In this document: positions 35,183 to 42,956 of the stretch, piece after piece
Numbering within the stretch: position 1 is the first letter of the stretch
Layout of the letters: each line of letters starts with the position of its first letter
Assembly (NCBI RefSeq): GCF_009796805.1
Contig: NZ_CP047029.1
Span: 2,778,001 to 2,842,000 of the forward strand
Length of the DNA stretch: 64,000 bases
Direction of reading: 5' to 3'
Source: Algibacter sp. L1A34
GTDB taxonomy: Bacteria; Bacteroidota; Bacteroidia; Flavobacteriales; Flavobacteriaceae
Position numbers and translations under genes: made by a program
The notes under the pieces: model-generated
Told to the model about the DNA's origin: nothing
Database searches by the model: none
What the model saw: the letters and a program-made list of their open reading frames with translations, nothing else

Positions 35183-37138
35183 ATGAAGTTTAAATATTTT
35201 TTTATTCTAGTTTCGTTCTTTTTATGTTTTTTATCAAATGCACAAACAACGGGTGAAGAGGTTTTACTTGAGGTTGGTGGCGATCCGGTTTATGTATCTG
35301 AGTTTATGAATGTTTATAATAAAAACTTGGATTTAGTACAAGATGAATCACAGAAAAATGTAGATGAGTATCTCAAACTTTTCACAAATTATAAGCTTAA
35401 ATTAAAGGAAGCTAAAACTCTTGGGTTAGACGAAAAACGAACTTACAAACGTGAGTTGCTAAGTTATAGAAAGCAGTTGGCTAAAAATTTTATGACGGAT
35501 AATACGGTTACCGAAGCTTTAGTAGAAGAGGCTTACAATCGTATTTCTAACGAGGTTAAGGCACAACATATTTTAGTGTTATTAGCCGAAGACGCTAATC
35601 CTACAGATACTTTGGCTGCTTATAATAAAATAAACAAATTACGTGAAGCAACTTTAGCTGAAGGTTTTGCAAATACAATGAAGCAAAAAGCCGATGGGAA
35701 AACAATAATTGCCGAACAATTGGGCTGGTTTAACGGTTTTAAAATGGTTTATGCTTTTGAAAATGCAGCGTTTAATACTGCAGTTGGAGAAACGTCTCAG
35801 CCATTTAGAACGCGTTTTGGATACCATATTGTTAATGTGCAAGATAAACGTAAATCACGAGGCGAGCTTACCGTAGCGCATATTATGATCGTAAAAAAGG
35901 AAGGCGATGTAGGAGCAGAAGATCCTGAAACTAGAATTCAAGATATTTATAAAAAAATAAATCAAGGTGAAGATTTTGAGGCTTTGGCTAAGCAATTTTC
36001 TGATGATAAAAGTTCGGCTTCAAAAGGCGGATTAATGCCTGCGTTTTCTGGCGGACAATTAAGTGCTACAGAATTTGAAGATGTTGCTTTTGGATTAAAG
36101 GAAATAGGCGAAGTATCCAAACCTTTTAAAACCCAATACGGTTGGCATATTGTTAAATTATACAATAAAAAGCCAATTGCAGATTTTAAGGAATTAAAAA
36201 CAGAATTGGTTCAGAAAGTAAAACGTGACGAGCGTTCTAAGCGTATTGATAATGCGTTGTACAGTAAACTAAAAGAAACGTATAAAGTAAGTGGTGAGCA
36301 ACCAAATCTTGATTATTTTGTATCGGTTTTAAATGAAGATTATTATAAACGCAAATGGAAATTACCATCGAGTTTTGAAGCAACAAAAACCTTGTTTACA
36401 ATAGGCGAGAAGGAATTTAAATATAAAGATTTTGGTGATTTTTTAGTAAAAACCCAACGTAATCTACGTAATAACACACCTTTTAAGGCTATTGTAGAAG
36501 AAAAGTATATAGAATTTTTTAACATGAGTTTAGTGGATTATCACGAAGAAAATTTGGAGAATGTAAATCCAGAATTTGCAAATATTATTATGGAGTATCG
36601 TGATGGTTTATTGCTTTTCGACTTAATGGAAAACACCATTTGGAATGCTGCAAAAACAGATTCTGTTGCGATTCAAGAATTCTACGATTTAAATAGAAGT
36701 AATTATATTTCACCAAAACGAATAGATGCCGTAGTCGCTTCTTCATCGAAACAAAAAACATTGAAAAAAGTTTCGAAATTACTTTCTGAAGATATGAGTT
36801 TAGAGCGTATTAAAAACTTAGTGAATAGTAACGATGCCGTTGAAGTTATTTTTACTTCAGGAATTATGGATGCAGAGCATCAAACAATACCAAAAGGGTT
36901 TAAGTTTAAAAAAGGTGTTTCTAAAATTTTCAAGCATAACGATGCTTTCGAAGTTATTCAGGTTAAAGAAATTTTACCAAAAGCTCAAAAAACTCTAGAA
37001 GAGGCAAAAGGCTCTGTTATTTCAGATTATCAAAACGATAAAGAAGAAAAATGGGTAAAAACTTTAGCCGATAAGTATAAAGTGGTTATAAATAAGGACG
37101 TATTGAAAAAGGTGAAATCTCAAATAGAAAAACAATAG
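35183..37138 (+). CDS. Periplasmic peptidyl-prolyl isomerase with two parvulin domains
   Basis: 651 residues, signal peptide ending near SNAQ (21). A SurA-like N-terminal helical domain is followed by two parvulin domains: about 118-225 (KAQHILVLL, QLGWFNG, FGYHIVNVQDKR) and about 228-335 (VAHIMIVKK, FSDDKSSASKGG, YGWHIVKLYNKK). The C-terminal 300 residues are unassigned helical sequence. It should help fold outer-membrane or secreted proteins, which this organism makes in quantity. It starts the operon, with the next start one base after its stop. Confidence 0.9.
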   Translation: MKFKYFFILVSFFLCFLSNAQTTGEEVLLEVGGDPVYVSEFMNVYNKNLDLVQDESQKNVDEYLKLFTNYKLKLKEAKTLGLDEKRTYKRELLSYRKQLAKNFMTDNTVTEALVEEAYNRISNEVKAQHILVLLAEDANPTDTLAAYNKINKLREATLAEGFANTMKQKADGKTIIAEQLGWFNGFKMVYAFENAAFNTAVGETSQPFRTRFGYHIVNVQDKRKSRGELTVAHIMIVKKEGDVGAEDPETRIQDIYKKINQGEDFEALAKQFSDDKSSASKGGLMPAFSGGQLSATEFEDVAFGLKEIGEVSKPFKTQYGWHIVKLYNKKPIADFKELKTELVQKVKRDERSKRIDNALYSKLKETYKVSGEQPNLDYFVSVLNEDYYKRKWKLPSSFEATKTLFTIGEKEFKYKDFGDFLVKTQRNLRNNTPFKAIVEEKYIEFFNMSLVDYHEENLENVNPEFANIIMEYRDGLLLFDLMENTIWNAAKTDSVAIQEFYDLNRSNYISPKRIDAVVASSSKQKTLKKVSKLLSEDMSLERIKNLVNSNDAVEVIFTSGIMDAEHQTIPKGFKFKKGVSKIFKHNDAFEVIQVKEILPKAQKTLEEAKGSVISDYQNDKEEKWVKTLADKYKVVINKDVLKKVKSQIEKQ

Positions 37139-37993
37139 ATGCAAAGAATAATCATTTTTATAATTTTAGCGTCATTAATGGTATCCTGCGATTTTTTTAG
37201 AAACGAGGAAGATAATCGCACACCAATTGCCAGAGTTAATAATTCGTATCTATACGAAGAGGATGTCTCACAATTAGTTTCCGAAGCCACTACAAAAGAA
37301 GATAGTGCAGTTTTAGTTGATAACTATATTAAAAATTGGGCTACAAAGCAACTGCTTTTAGATGGCGCTTTGCTTAATTTAAGTGAGGAGAAACAAGCAA
37401 GATTTGATAAATTGGTGAAACAATATAAAACAGATTTATACACTAAGGCATATATTGAGGCTTTAGTTAATAGAAGTATTGATACTGTAGTTGATCGAAA
37501 TAAGGCAGAAGCTTATTATGACCTAAATAAAGATGTTTTTAAGTTGAATGAAGAATTAATTAAATTTAGATACATTCATGTAGATGAAAATATTATTGAT
37601 TACAGTGGTATTGTAAAAAGATTTAAGCGTTTCACTGAAACCGATAAAAAGGAGTTAGATTCTATGTCTATTCAATTTAAATCCTATTCGTTAAACGATT
37701 CTATTTGGATAAAAGTAAGTCAGGTTGTTAGTAAAATTCCTGCTATTACACCCGAAAATAAAAATCAACTGTTAAAAAAATCTAATTTTGTACAGCTCAA
37801 AGATTCATTAGGAGTATATTTGATGCAAATTAATGATGTTTTAGGAAGAAATGATACGGCGCCGCTGGAATTTGTAACGCCAACAATTAACCAAATTGTT
37901 AAAAATAAGCGTAAATTAGAACTGATTAAAAAATTAGAAAAAGACATTACTAAGGATGCTATTAAAAATAAAGAATTTGAAATTTATAAATAA
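37139..37993 (+). CDS. Lipoprotein of the PPIase cluster, no clear parvulin core
   Basis: 284 residues. MVSC at 14-17 is a likely lipobox, giving a lipoprotein at Cys17. The start ATG directly follows the upstream TAG. TPIARVNNSYLYEEDV resembles the beginning of the SurA-like N-domain of the two flanking PPIases, and the helical middle fits too. The region where a parvulin domain should lie (about 150-240) lacks the usual HIL and GYHI motifs. It may be a chaperone that lost isomerase activity and works with its neighbours. Its 3' end overlaps the next gene by 38 bp if that gene uses its ATG. Confidence 0.75.
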   Translation: MQRIIIFIILASLMVSCDFFRNEEDNRTPIARVNNSYLYEEDVSQLVSEATTKEDSAVLVDNYIKNWATKQLLLDGALLNLSEEKQARFDKLVKQYKTDLYTKAYIEALVNRSIDTVVDRNKAEAYYDLNKDVFKLNEELIKFRYIHVDENIIDYSGIVKRFKRFTETDKKELDSMSIQFKSYSLNDSIWIKVSQVVSKIPAITPENKNQLLKKSNFVQLKDSLGVYLMQINDVLGRNDTAPLEFVTPTINQIVKNKRKLELIKKLEKDITKDAIKNKEFEIYK

Positions 37994-39425
37994 CTTGAAA
38001 TTTATTACTGTTGCTTTACTATGTATAGGAAATGCAGCATTTGCACAAGAAATTATTGAAGAAGAAGTTGACGTAAAAGTGGACTCTACGAGTTTAGCTC
38101 AAAACGTGAAAAGCGAGGTGCAAAGTGATTACAAAAAGCAAAAAGTAGATGCGGTTGCTGCGGTTGTTGGAGATTTTATTGTTTTAGAATCTGATGTTGA
38201 TAAAACGTATTTGCAATTAGAAGCACAAGGTGTTAGTGTAAAAGACATTGAGCCGTGCCAGTTATTTGGAAAACTATTAGAAGATAAATTGTATGCGCAC
38301 CATGCTATACAAGATAGTATTATAGTTTCTGATGCGGAAATACGCAGTATGGTGGATTACCAAATGGAGCAGTTTTTAGCTGAATTAAATGGTGATATGA
38401 CACGTTTGTTAGCGCTTTATGAAAAAGATAGCGAGAAAGCGGTTCGAGAAGAAATGTTCGAAATCAATAAGAAGAATAAGTTAGCTAAGGAAATGCAAGC
38501 TAAAATTGTTTCGGAAATTGAGGTGACTCCAGAAGAAGTTCGTTTATTTTTCTCAAAAATATCTAAAGAAGATCGTCCAACGTTTGGAACAGAACTTAAA
38601 GTAGCTCAAATTGTTTCGGAACCTAAAGTATCAGAAGATGAAGAGCAACGTGTAATAGACAGATTAAAACAGTTTAAGGCCGATATTGTTGAAAAAGGTG
38701 CAAGTTTCCGTTCTAAAGCGGTATTGTATTCTGAAGATCCTGGTTCTGCTAGTCGTGGTGGTAAATATACCTTGAATAAGAAAAAACCTAGAATGGTTAA
38801 GGAATTTAGACAAGTGGCATTTGCACTTCAAGAAGGTGAAATTTCTGAGCCATTTAAATCTGATTTTGGTTACCATATTATAACGGTAGATAAAATTAGA
38901 GGTCAAGAATACGATGTAAGTCATATTTTATTAACGCCTAAGGTTTCAGATGAAGCTATAGCGGAAGCTAAAGAACGTCTTGAAAAAGTTAGAGATCGTA
39001 TTGAAAAAGGTGATATTACTTTTGCAGATGCGGCTCGCGAAGCAAGTGACGAAAAAGAGACACGTAATGATGGCGGACAATTAATAAACCCTGCAACACA
39101 GGATTATAATTTCGAATTAACTAAAATGGATCCTGAGTTATATTCTCAGATTCAAGATTTAAAAGAAGGCGAAGTTAGTTTAGTTTTAACAGAGCAAGAT
39201 AGAACAGGGAATATTAAGTATAAAATATTAAGAGTAACCGATAGAATAGATGAGCATGAAGCTAATTATGCTAGAGATTACTTAAAAATTAGAGAACTTG
39301 CTTTAGACGAAAAGAAAATTAAGGCCATCGAAGATTGGCAAAAAGAAAAAATAGCAGATACTTATATTAAAATTGGATCTAAATACAGAGATTGCGAGTT
39401 TTCTAGTAACTGGTTAAAAAACTAA
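37956..39425 (+). CDS. SurA-like peptidyl-prolyl isomerase with two parvulin domains
   Basis: 489 residues with a signal peptide ending at AFAQ. The ATG at 37956 overlaps the upstream gene by 38 bp; a TTG at 37995, one base past its stop, would give a neater 18-residue signal, so the true start is unsettled. A SurA N-domain (VAAVVGDFIVLESDVDK) precedes parvulin domains at about 205-310 (LKVAQIVSEP, SRGGKYTLN, FGYHIITVDKIRG) and 315-420 (VSHILLTPK, DGGQLINP). It is a predicted periplasmic chaperone for outer-membrane proteins. MoxR follows after 4 bp. Confidence 0.9.
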   Translation: MLLKIKNLKFINNLKFITVALLCIGNAAFAQEIIEEEVDVKVDSTSLAQNVKSEVQSDYKKQKVDAVAAVVGDFIVLESDVDKTYLQLEAQGVSVKDIEPCQLFGKLLEDKLYAHHAIQDSIIVSDAEIRSMVDYQMEQFLAELNGDMTRLLALYEKDSEKAVREEMFEINKKNKLAKEMQAKIVSEIEVTPEEVRLFFSKISKEDRPTFGTELKVAQIVSEPKVSEDEEQRVIDRLKQFKADIVEKGASFRSKAVLYSEDPGSASRGGKYTLNKKKPRMVKEFRQVAFALQEGEISEPFKSDFGYHIITVDKIRGQEYDVSHILLTPKVSDEAIAEAKERLEKVRDRIEKGDITFADAAREASDEKETRNDGGQLINPATQDYNFELTKMDPELYSQIQDLKEGEVSLVLTEQDRTGNIKYKILRVTDRIDEHEANYARDYLKIRELALDEKKIKAIEDWQKEKIADTYIKIGSKYRDCEFSSNWLKN

Positions 39426-39429
39426 TTCT

Positions 39430-40383
39430 ATGAGCGATGTTGCTGCCATTGAACAATTTGTAAATAAATTTAAGGCATTAAAAACCGAAGTTGCTAAGGT
39501 AATTATTGGTCAAGATGCTGTTGTAAATCAAATTTTAATTTCTGTTTTCTCAGGAGGTCACGCGTTACTTATTGGTGTACCTGGTTTAGCAAAAACCTTA
39601 ATGGTAAATACAATAGCGCAAGCTTTAGGATTAGATTTTAAACGTATTCAGTTTACACCAGATTTAATGCCTAGTGATATTTTAGGTAGTGAAATTTTGG
39701 ATGAAGACCGTCATTTTAAATTTATAAAAGGGCCTATTTTTGCTAACATCATTTTAGCAGATGAAATTAATAGAACACCACCAAAAACACAAGCAGCACT
39801 TTTAGAGGCTATGCAAGAACGTGCTGTTACAGTTGCGGGACATCATTATAAATTAGATTTGCCTTATTTTGTTTTGGCAACACAAAACCCAATTGAGCAG
39901 GAAGGAACATATCCTTTACCAGAAGCACAATTAGACCGTTTTATGTTTGCTATTAATTTAGATTATCCCACTTTTGAGGAAGAAGTTCAAGTTGTAAAAG
40001 CAACCACTAATGATGAAGAAGTAACGGTTAACGCCTTATTCTCTTCAAAAGAAATTGTCGATTTTCAGCATTTAATTCGTCGTATTCCTGTAGCAGATAA
40101 TGTTATAGAATATGCAGTTTCTATGGTAGGGAAAACGCGACCAAATAGTGATACAGCTCCAGAAATTGTTAAAAATTATTTAGATTGGGGTGCAGGCCCA
40201 AGAGCTTCTCAAAACTTGATTTTAGCAGCAAAAACACATGCAGCAGTAAATGGTAAGTTCTCTCCAGATATTGAAAATGTACAAGTTGTGGCTGAAGGGA
40301 TTTTAAGGCACAGAATTATTAAAAACTATAAAGCTGAGGCTGAAGGTGTTTCAGAAATAGATATTATTAAAAGTTTATTTTAA
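39430..40383 (+). CDS. MoxR-type AAA+ ATPase
   Basis: 317 residues with Walker A GVPGLAKT (49-56), Walker B ILADEINRTPPK (D111, E112), sensor FVLATQNPIEQEGTYPLPEAQLDRF split across the usual positions, and ARRF-type end sequence with PRASQNLILAAK. MoxR ATPases act as chaperones that mature other proteins, often with von Willebrand-domain partners; none follows here because the gene converges with a receiver gene. Its stop codon overlaps the stop codon of that gene. Confidence 0.93.
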   Translation: MSDVAAIEQFVNKFKALKTEVAKVIIGQDAVVNQILISVFSGGHALLIGVPGLAKTLMVNTIAQALGLDFKRIQFTPDLMPSDILGSEILDEDRHFKFIKGPIFANIILADEINRTPPKTQAALLEAMQERAVTVAGHHYKLDLPYFVLATQNPIEQEGTYPLPEAQLDRFMFAINLDYPTFEEEVQVVKATTNDEEVTVNALFSSKEIVDFQHLIRRIPVADNVIEYAVSMVGKTRPNSDTAPEIVKNYLDWGAGPRASQNLILAAKTHAAVNGKFSPDIENVQVVAEGILRHRIIKNYKAEAEGVSEIDIIKSLF

Positions 40384-40772
40384 GTTTTAATTGAATTAAA
40401 ACGGTTTAATATACTTATTGTATTCTCCAGGTTTAGAGGTTTGCTATAAAAATCAATAACGTTACAGTAGTTTTTAGCTTTTTCTTTATCAAAAACACTT
40501 GTACTTGACGTTAAAATAATAATTTTCGATTTGTGTTGGGTAGAATTAAGACGTTCTAAAAATTGCCAACCGTCTATATTTGGCATGTTCAAATCTAATA
40601 GAATAAGGTCTGGTTGATGTTCATAAATAGAATCAAGAGCTTCTTTGGGATTTGTGAAATCATATACATTTTTGCATAGACCAGAAACCTCAATAAGTTT
40701 TTTTGAGATTATGTTTGTAATGGATTGGTCATCCACTAAAAAAATTTTGAAATTAGTTACCTTTAAATTCAT
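40380..40772 (-). CDS. Stand-alone response regulator receiver domain
   Basis: 130 residues from the ATG at 40772 (MNLKVTNFKI); a longer frame reaches 40844 but runs through the upstream gene. A complete receiver: acidic pair D14/D15 in FLVDDQ, phospho-acceptor Asp60 in ILLDLNMPNIDGW, Thr88 in IILTSS and Lys111 in YSKPL. There is no output domain, so it probably acts by protein contact or in a phosphorelay. It overlaps the end of the upstream HisKA-type gene by 20 bp, which suggests coupled synthesis. Confidence 0.9.
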   Translation of the reverse strand: MNLKVTNFKIFLVDDQSITNIISKKLIEVSGLCKNVYDFTNPKEALDSIYEHQPDLILLDLNMPNIDGWQFLERLNSTQHKSKIIILTSSTSVFDKEKAKNYCNVIDFYSKPLNLENTISILNRFNSIKT

Positions 40773-41619
40773 AATCTTTTTTATTATCAGAATTCTTAAT
40801 GCTATTTTCGCTCTTTTCAACAACATTTTTAAGAACTTCATCAAGTTCTTTAGCAGAGGTTTTTATATGTTTTATAATGTCCTCTTTTAATTGCTCTGGA
40901 TTATAATATTCTGAAATTTCAATAAGCCCTAGAATCCTGCTTAAAGGTTCTCTTAAATTATGAGCGCTAATGTTGGAGATTTCTAATAACTCGGTGTTTT
41001 TCAGTTTAACTTCTTTTGTTTTATCAATTATAACATTTTGTTGGTGCCCTAATATTTTTTCAATTTCTTTATTTTTATCGGCAACTAGCTTTACGGCATC
41101 TTCAAGGCTCTTGTTTTTAAGTATTAGCTGTTCTCCTAAATATAATTGTTGGTATTTAGAGGTAAAACCATCTACTAGTAAATGCATAATATCAATATCG
41201 GTTTTTGTAAATACTTTGGTGTCATCAGATAATATGGTTGTGCTAATATCAAGGGTATTACGTCCCATAAACCAGCCCCAGAAAAGAGGATTGGTTAGCT
41301 TAGTAATATCTGTGAATTCATTAAATTTATTTGGAATATCCGAACTGTTTAGTGGTATTTTATTTTTTAAAAGGTCTCTTTCAAAATCACAAAGTTTGTT
41401 GCCTTCTATCTTAGACCCATTGTTTGCGAAAAAAGTAAAAGAACACGTATTGTGATCCATTAAAATAGAGATTCGGAAAACTTGAAAATCCATTAGATAT
41501 TTTAAGTTTTTACTTGTAACTAAAACAAGTTCTTCAATATTACGAGCTTTACTTATGCGTCCCGATAATTTTGAAAAAGCCTCGTAAGTAATTCTATATT
41601 TAGTTGATAAGATGTCCAA
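40753..41619 (-). CDS. Sensor protein with GAF-like and HisKA modules but no ATPase domain
   Basis: 288 residues starting at a TTG at 41619; an in-frame TAA two codons upstream excludes a longer form and the next Met is at 43. Residues 15-160 look like a GAF-type sensor, 160-212 a coiled coil rich in K, E and L, and 213-275 a HisKA-type dimerisation helix with SAHNLREPLSRILGL, giving phosphorylatable His220. The protein ends just after this, with no N, G1 or G2 box, so it cannot bind ATP in the normal way. The stop is clean and there is no HATPase sequence in other frames downstream, where the receiver gene begins. Confidence 0.8.
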   Translation of the reverse strand: MDILSTKYRITYEAFSKLSGRISKARNIEELVLVTSKNLKYLMDFQVFRISILMDHNTCSFTFFANNGSKIEGNKLCDFERDLLKNKIPLNSSDIPNKFNEFTDITKLTNPLFWGWFMGRNTLDISTTILSDDTKVFTKTDIDIMHLLVDGFTSKYQQLYLGEQLILKNKSLEDAVKLVADKNKEIEKILGHQQNVIIDKTKEVKLKNTELLEISNISAHNLREPLSRILGLIEISEYYNPEQLKEDIIKHIKTSAKELDEVLKNVVEKSENSIKNSDNKKDYEFKGN

Positions 41620-41639
41620 GGTTTAATTTGTTTTTTTTA

Positions 41640-42221
41640 TCAAGCACTTACTTCCATCAACTCATTATCAATTTTAATTCCCGAAATGTCTGCTATGGTA
41701 TTCAGCATATTAACTAAATCTGCTTGAGCCATTAACTCTTGTATTTCAGCATCATCAAAACCAGCGTCCTCTAAAGCCTGAAAATCAGCATCTGTGATTT
41801 GTGAATGATTTAAAGCTGCTTTTGTAACAATCTTTATAGCTGTTCTGTAACTTTCTGGAATAATTGGCGAATCAAGATTTTCTGTAACCCTAAAACCTTC
41901 ATTAGAAGAAATCATTTGGCTCATACTATCGGCAAAAATACCATGTGTGTGCGAGCAATAATCACATCCTCTTTCTTTAGAAGCATTGTATATAATAAGT
42001 TGTTTAAGCACATTAGGGACATCTCCTTGCATTAAAGTGGACTTTAATTTGGCCCAATTACCTTCTAATAAAGTAGCGTTATTTCCTTGGCATTTAAACC
42101 AATTTAATACAAAAGGAAGTTGAAATGTTTTTTTTGTGTCGTCATAAACTGCTTTAACTCTTGGGGCAGCATCTTCATAAGATACTATTTCGTATCTTTT
42201 TTTCTTTACTAGTGTAGACAT
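41640..42221 (-). CDS. Carboxymuconolactone decarboxylase/AhpD-family protein
   Basis: 193 residues from the ATG at 42221 (MSTLVKKKRY). The frame extends 23 codons upstream but that stretch does not look like this family. The AhpD-type redox motif CDYCSHTH (C86, C89, H93) is present in an all-helical context with AAPRVKAVYDDTK and LVNMLNTIAD. Such proteins are peroxidase or thiol-dependent oxidoreductase-like; the true substrate is unknown. The gene lies 20 bp upstream of the sensor gene on the same strand. Confidence 0.85.
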   Translation of the reverse strand: MSTLVKKKRYEIVSYEDAAPRVKAVYDDTKKTFQLPFVLNWFKCQGNNATLLEGNWAKLKSTLMQGDVPNVLKQLIIYNASKERGCDYCSHTHGIFADSMSQMISSNEGFRVTENLDSPIIPESYRTAIKIVTKAALNHSQITDADFQALEDAGFDDAEIQELMAQADLVNMLNTIADISGIKIDNELMEVSA

Positions 42222-42623
42222 AATTAAGTGTAAGTTTTTATAGTTTTGGGTAGGTAATGATACAATATTTTTTGATAAACACAAAAACATAACGATTTTA
42301 GGACGCTACAGTAAAGATGTATTACGATATTAATAGTTTGAGATAGTTTATTTTTTATTAAGATTGATTTTACTACTCGTTTTTGGATTATTTTGCTCTT
42401 TTTTTCTTCCGACTGTATTAATTATTTGAAAAACCATTAGCTTAATTCAGAAATTATCAGTTTATAATCAATTATTTTTAAATTAATTTAAAGAATCATC
42501 AAGTATAATTATAAAACATTAGGATAATCATAATCATATTAAAATCTGATGTCACTATAATAATTTATTATCATAGCTGATTGCATTACGTGAATTCTTT
42601 TTAAAACTTTGCTATAAATTTTT

Positions 42624-42631
42624 TATGTTTG
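42624..42631 (+). promoter_or_regulatory. -7 box of the acnB promoter
   Basis: TATGTTTG matches TAnnTTTG. If used, the transcript would carry a leader of about 320 nt before the acnB start at 42957. The TTG nearest upstream is only 12 bp away, shorter than usual. Confidence 0.4.
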
Positions 42632-42679
42632 CAGAACTTATAAATAAGTTACACGGTTTTAGATATCTTGTGAATTAGA

Positions 42680-42739
42680 GGTATGTAATCCATAACGGCA
42701 AAACGTGTTAATACAACACGGGAAGTTGTTGGAAATACC
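42680..42739 (+). other. Candidate structured 5' leader element of acnB
   Basis: Nested pairings are visible in the 735-bp gap before acnB. GGTAT (42680-42684) can pair with ATACC (42735-42739), TCC with GGA inside, and a perfect hairpin CGTGTT-AATAC-AACACG at 42704-42720 forms the tip. I cannot match it to a known riboswitch. The rest of the gap holds no gene I can support. Confidence 0.35.
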
Positions 42740-42956
42740 ATAATACTTTCTGATAAAAACGTAAAACTATCATTGGTAAAAGAAACGATAATAGAGATTT
42801 GTACGAGGAAAGAACTATATCGTTTTCGTTATCCATTTGTATTGTTTGTAAGGATACAATCTAATAAATGACTCTTATAGCCATTTATGTAAGCAGAAGA
42901 AGAGAAAATTATTATTTTATAAAGCTGTATTTAAACTAAATAGAAAAATATTATTT

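Noticed and set aside
40970-41455. 161-codon open frame on the plus strand across the sensor gene
   Set aside because: Low-complexity serine- and leucine-rich translation antisense to the GAF-HisKA protein; no promoter or homology signs.
42626-42679. 17-codon open frame at the start of the acnB leader
   Set aside because: Too short, no supporting features, and its ATG overlaps the proposed -7 box.
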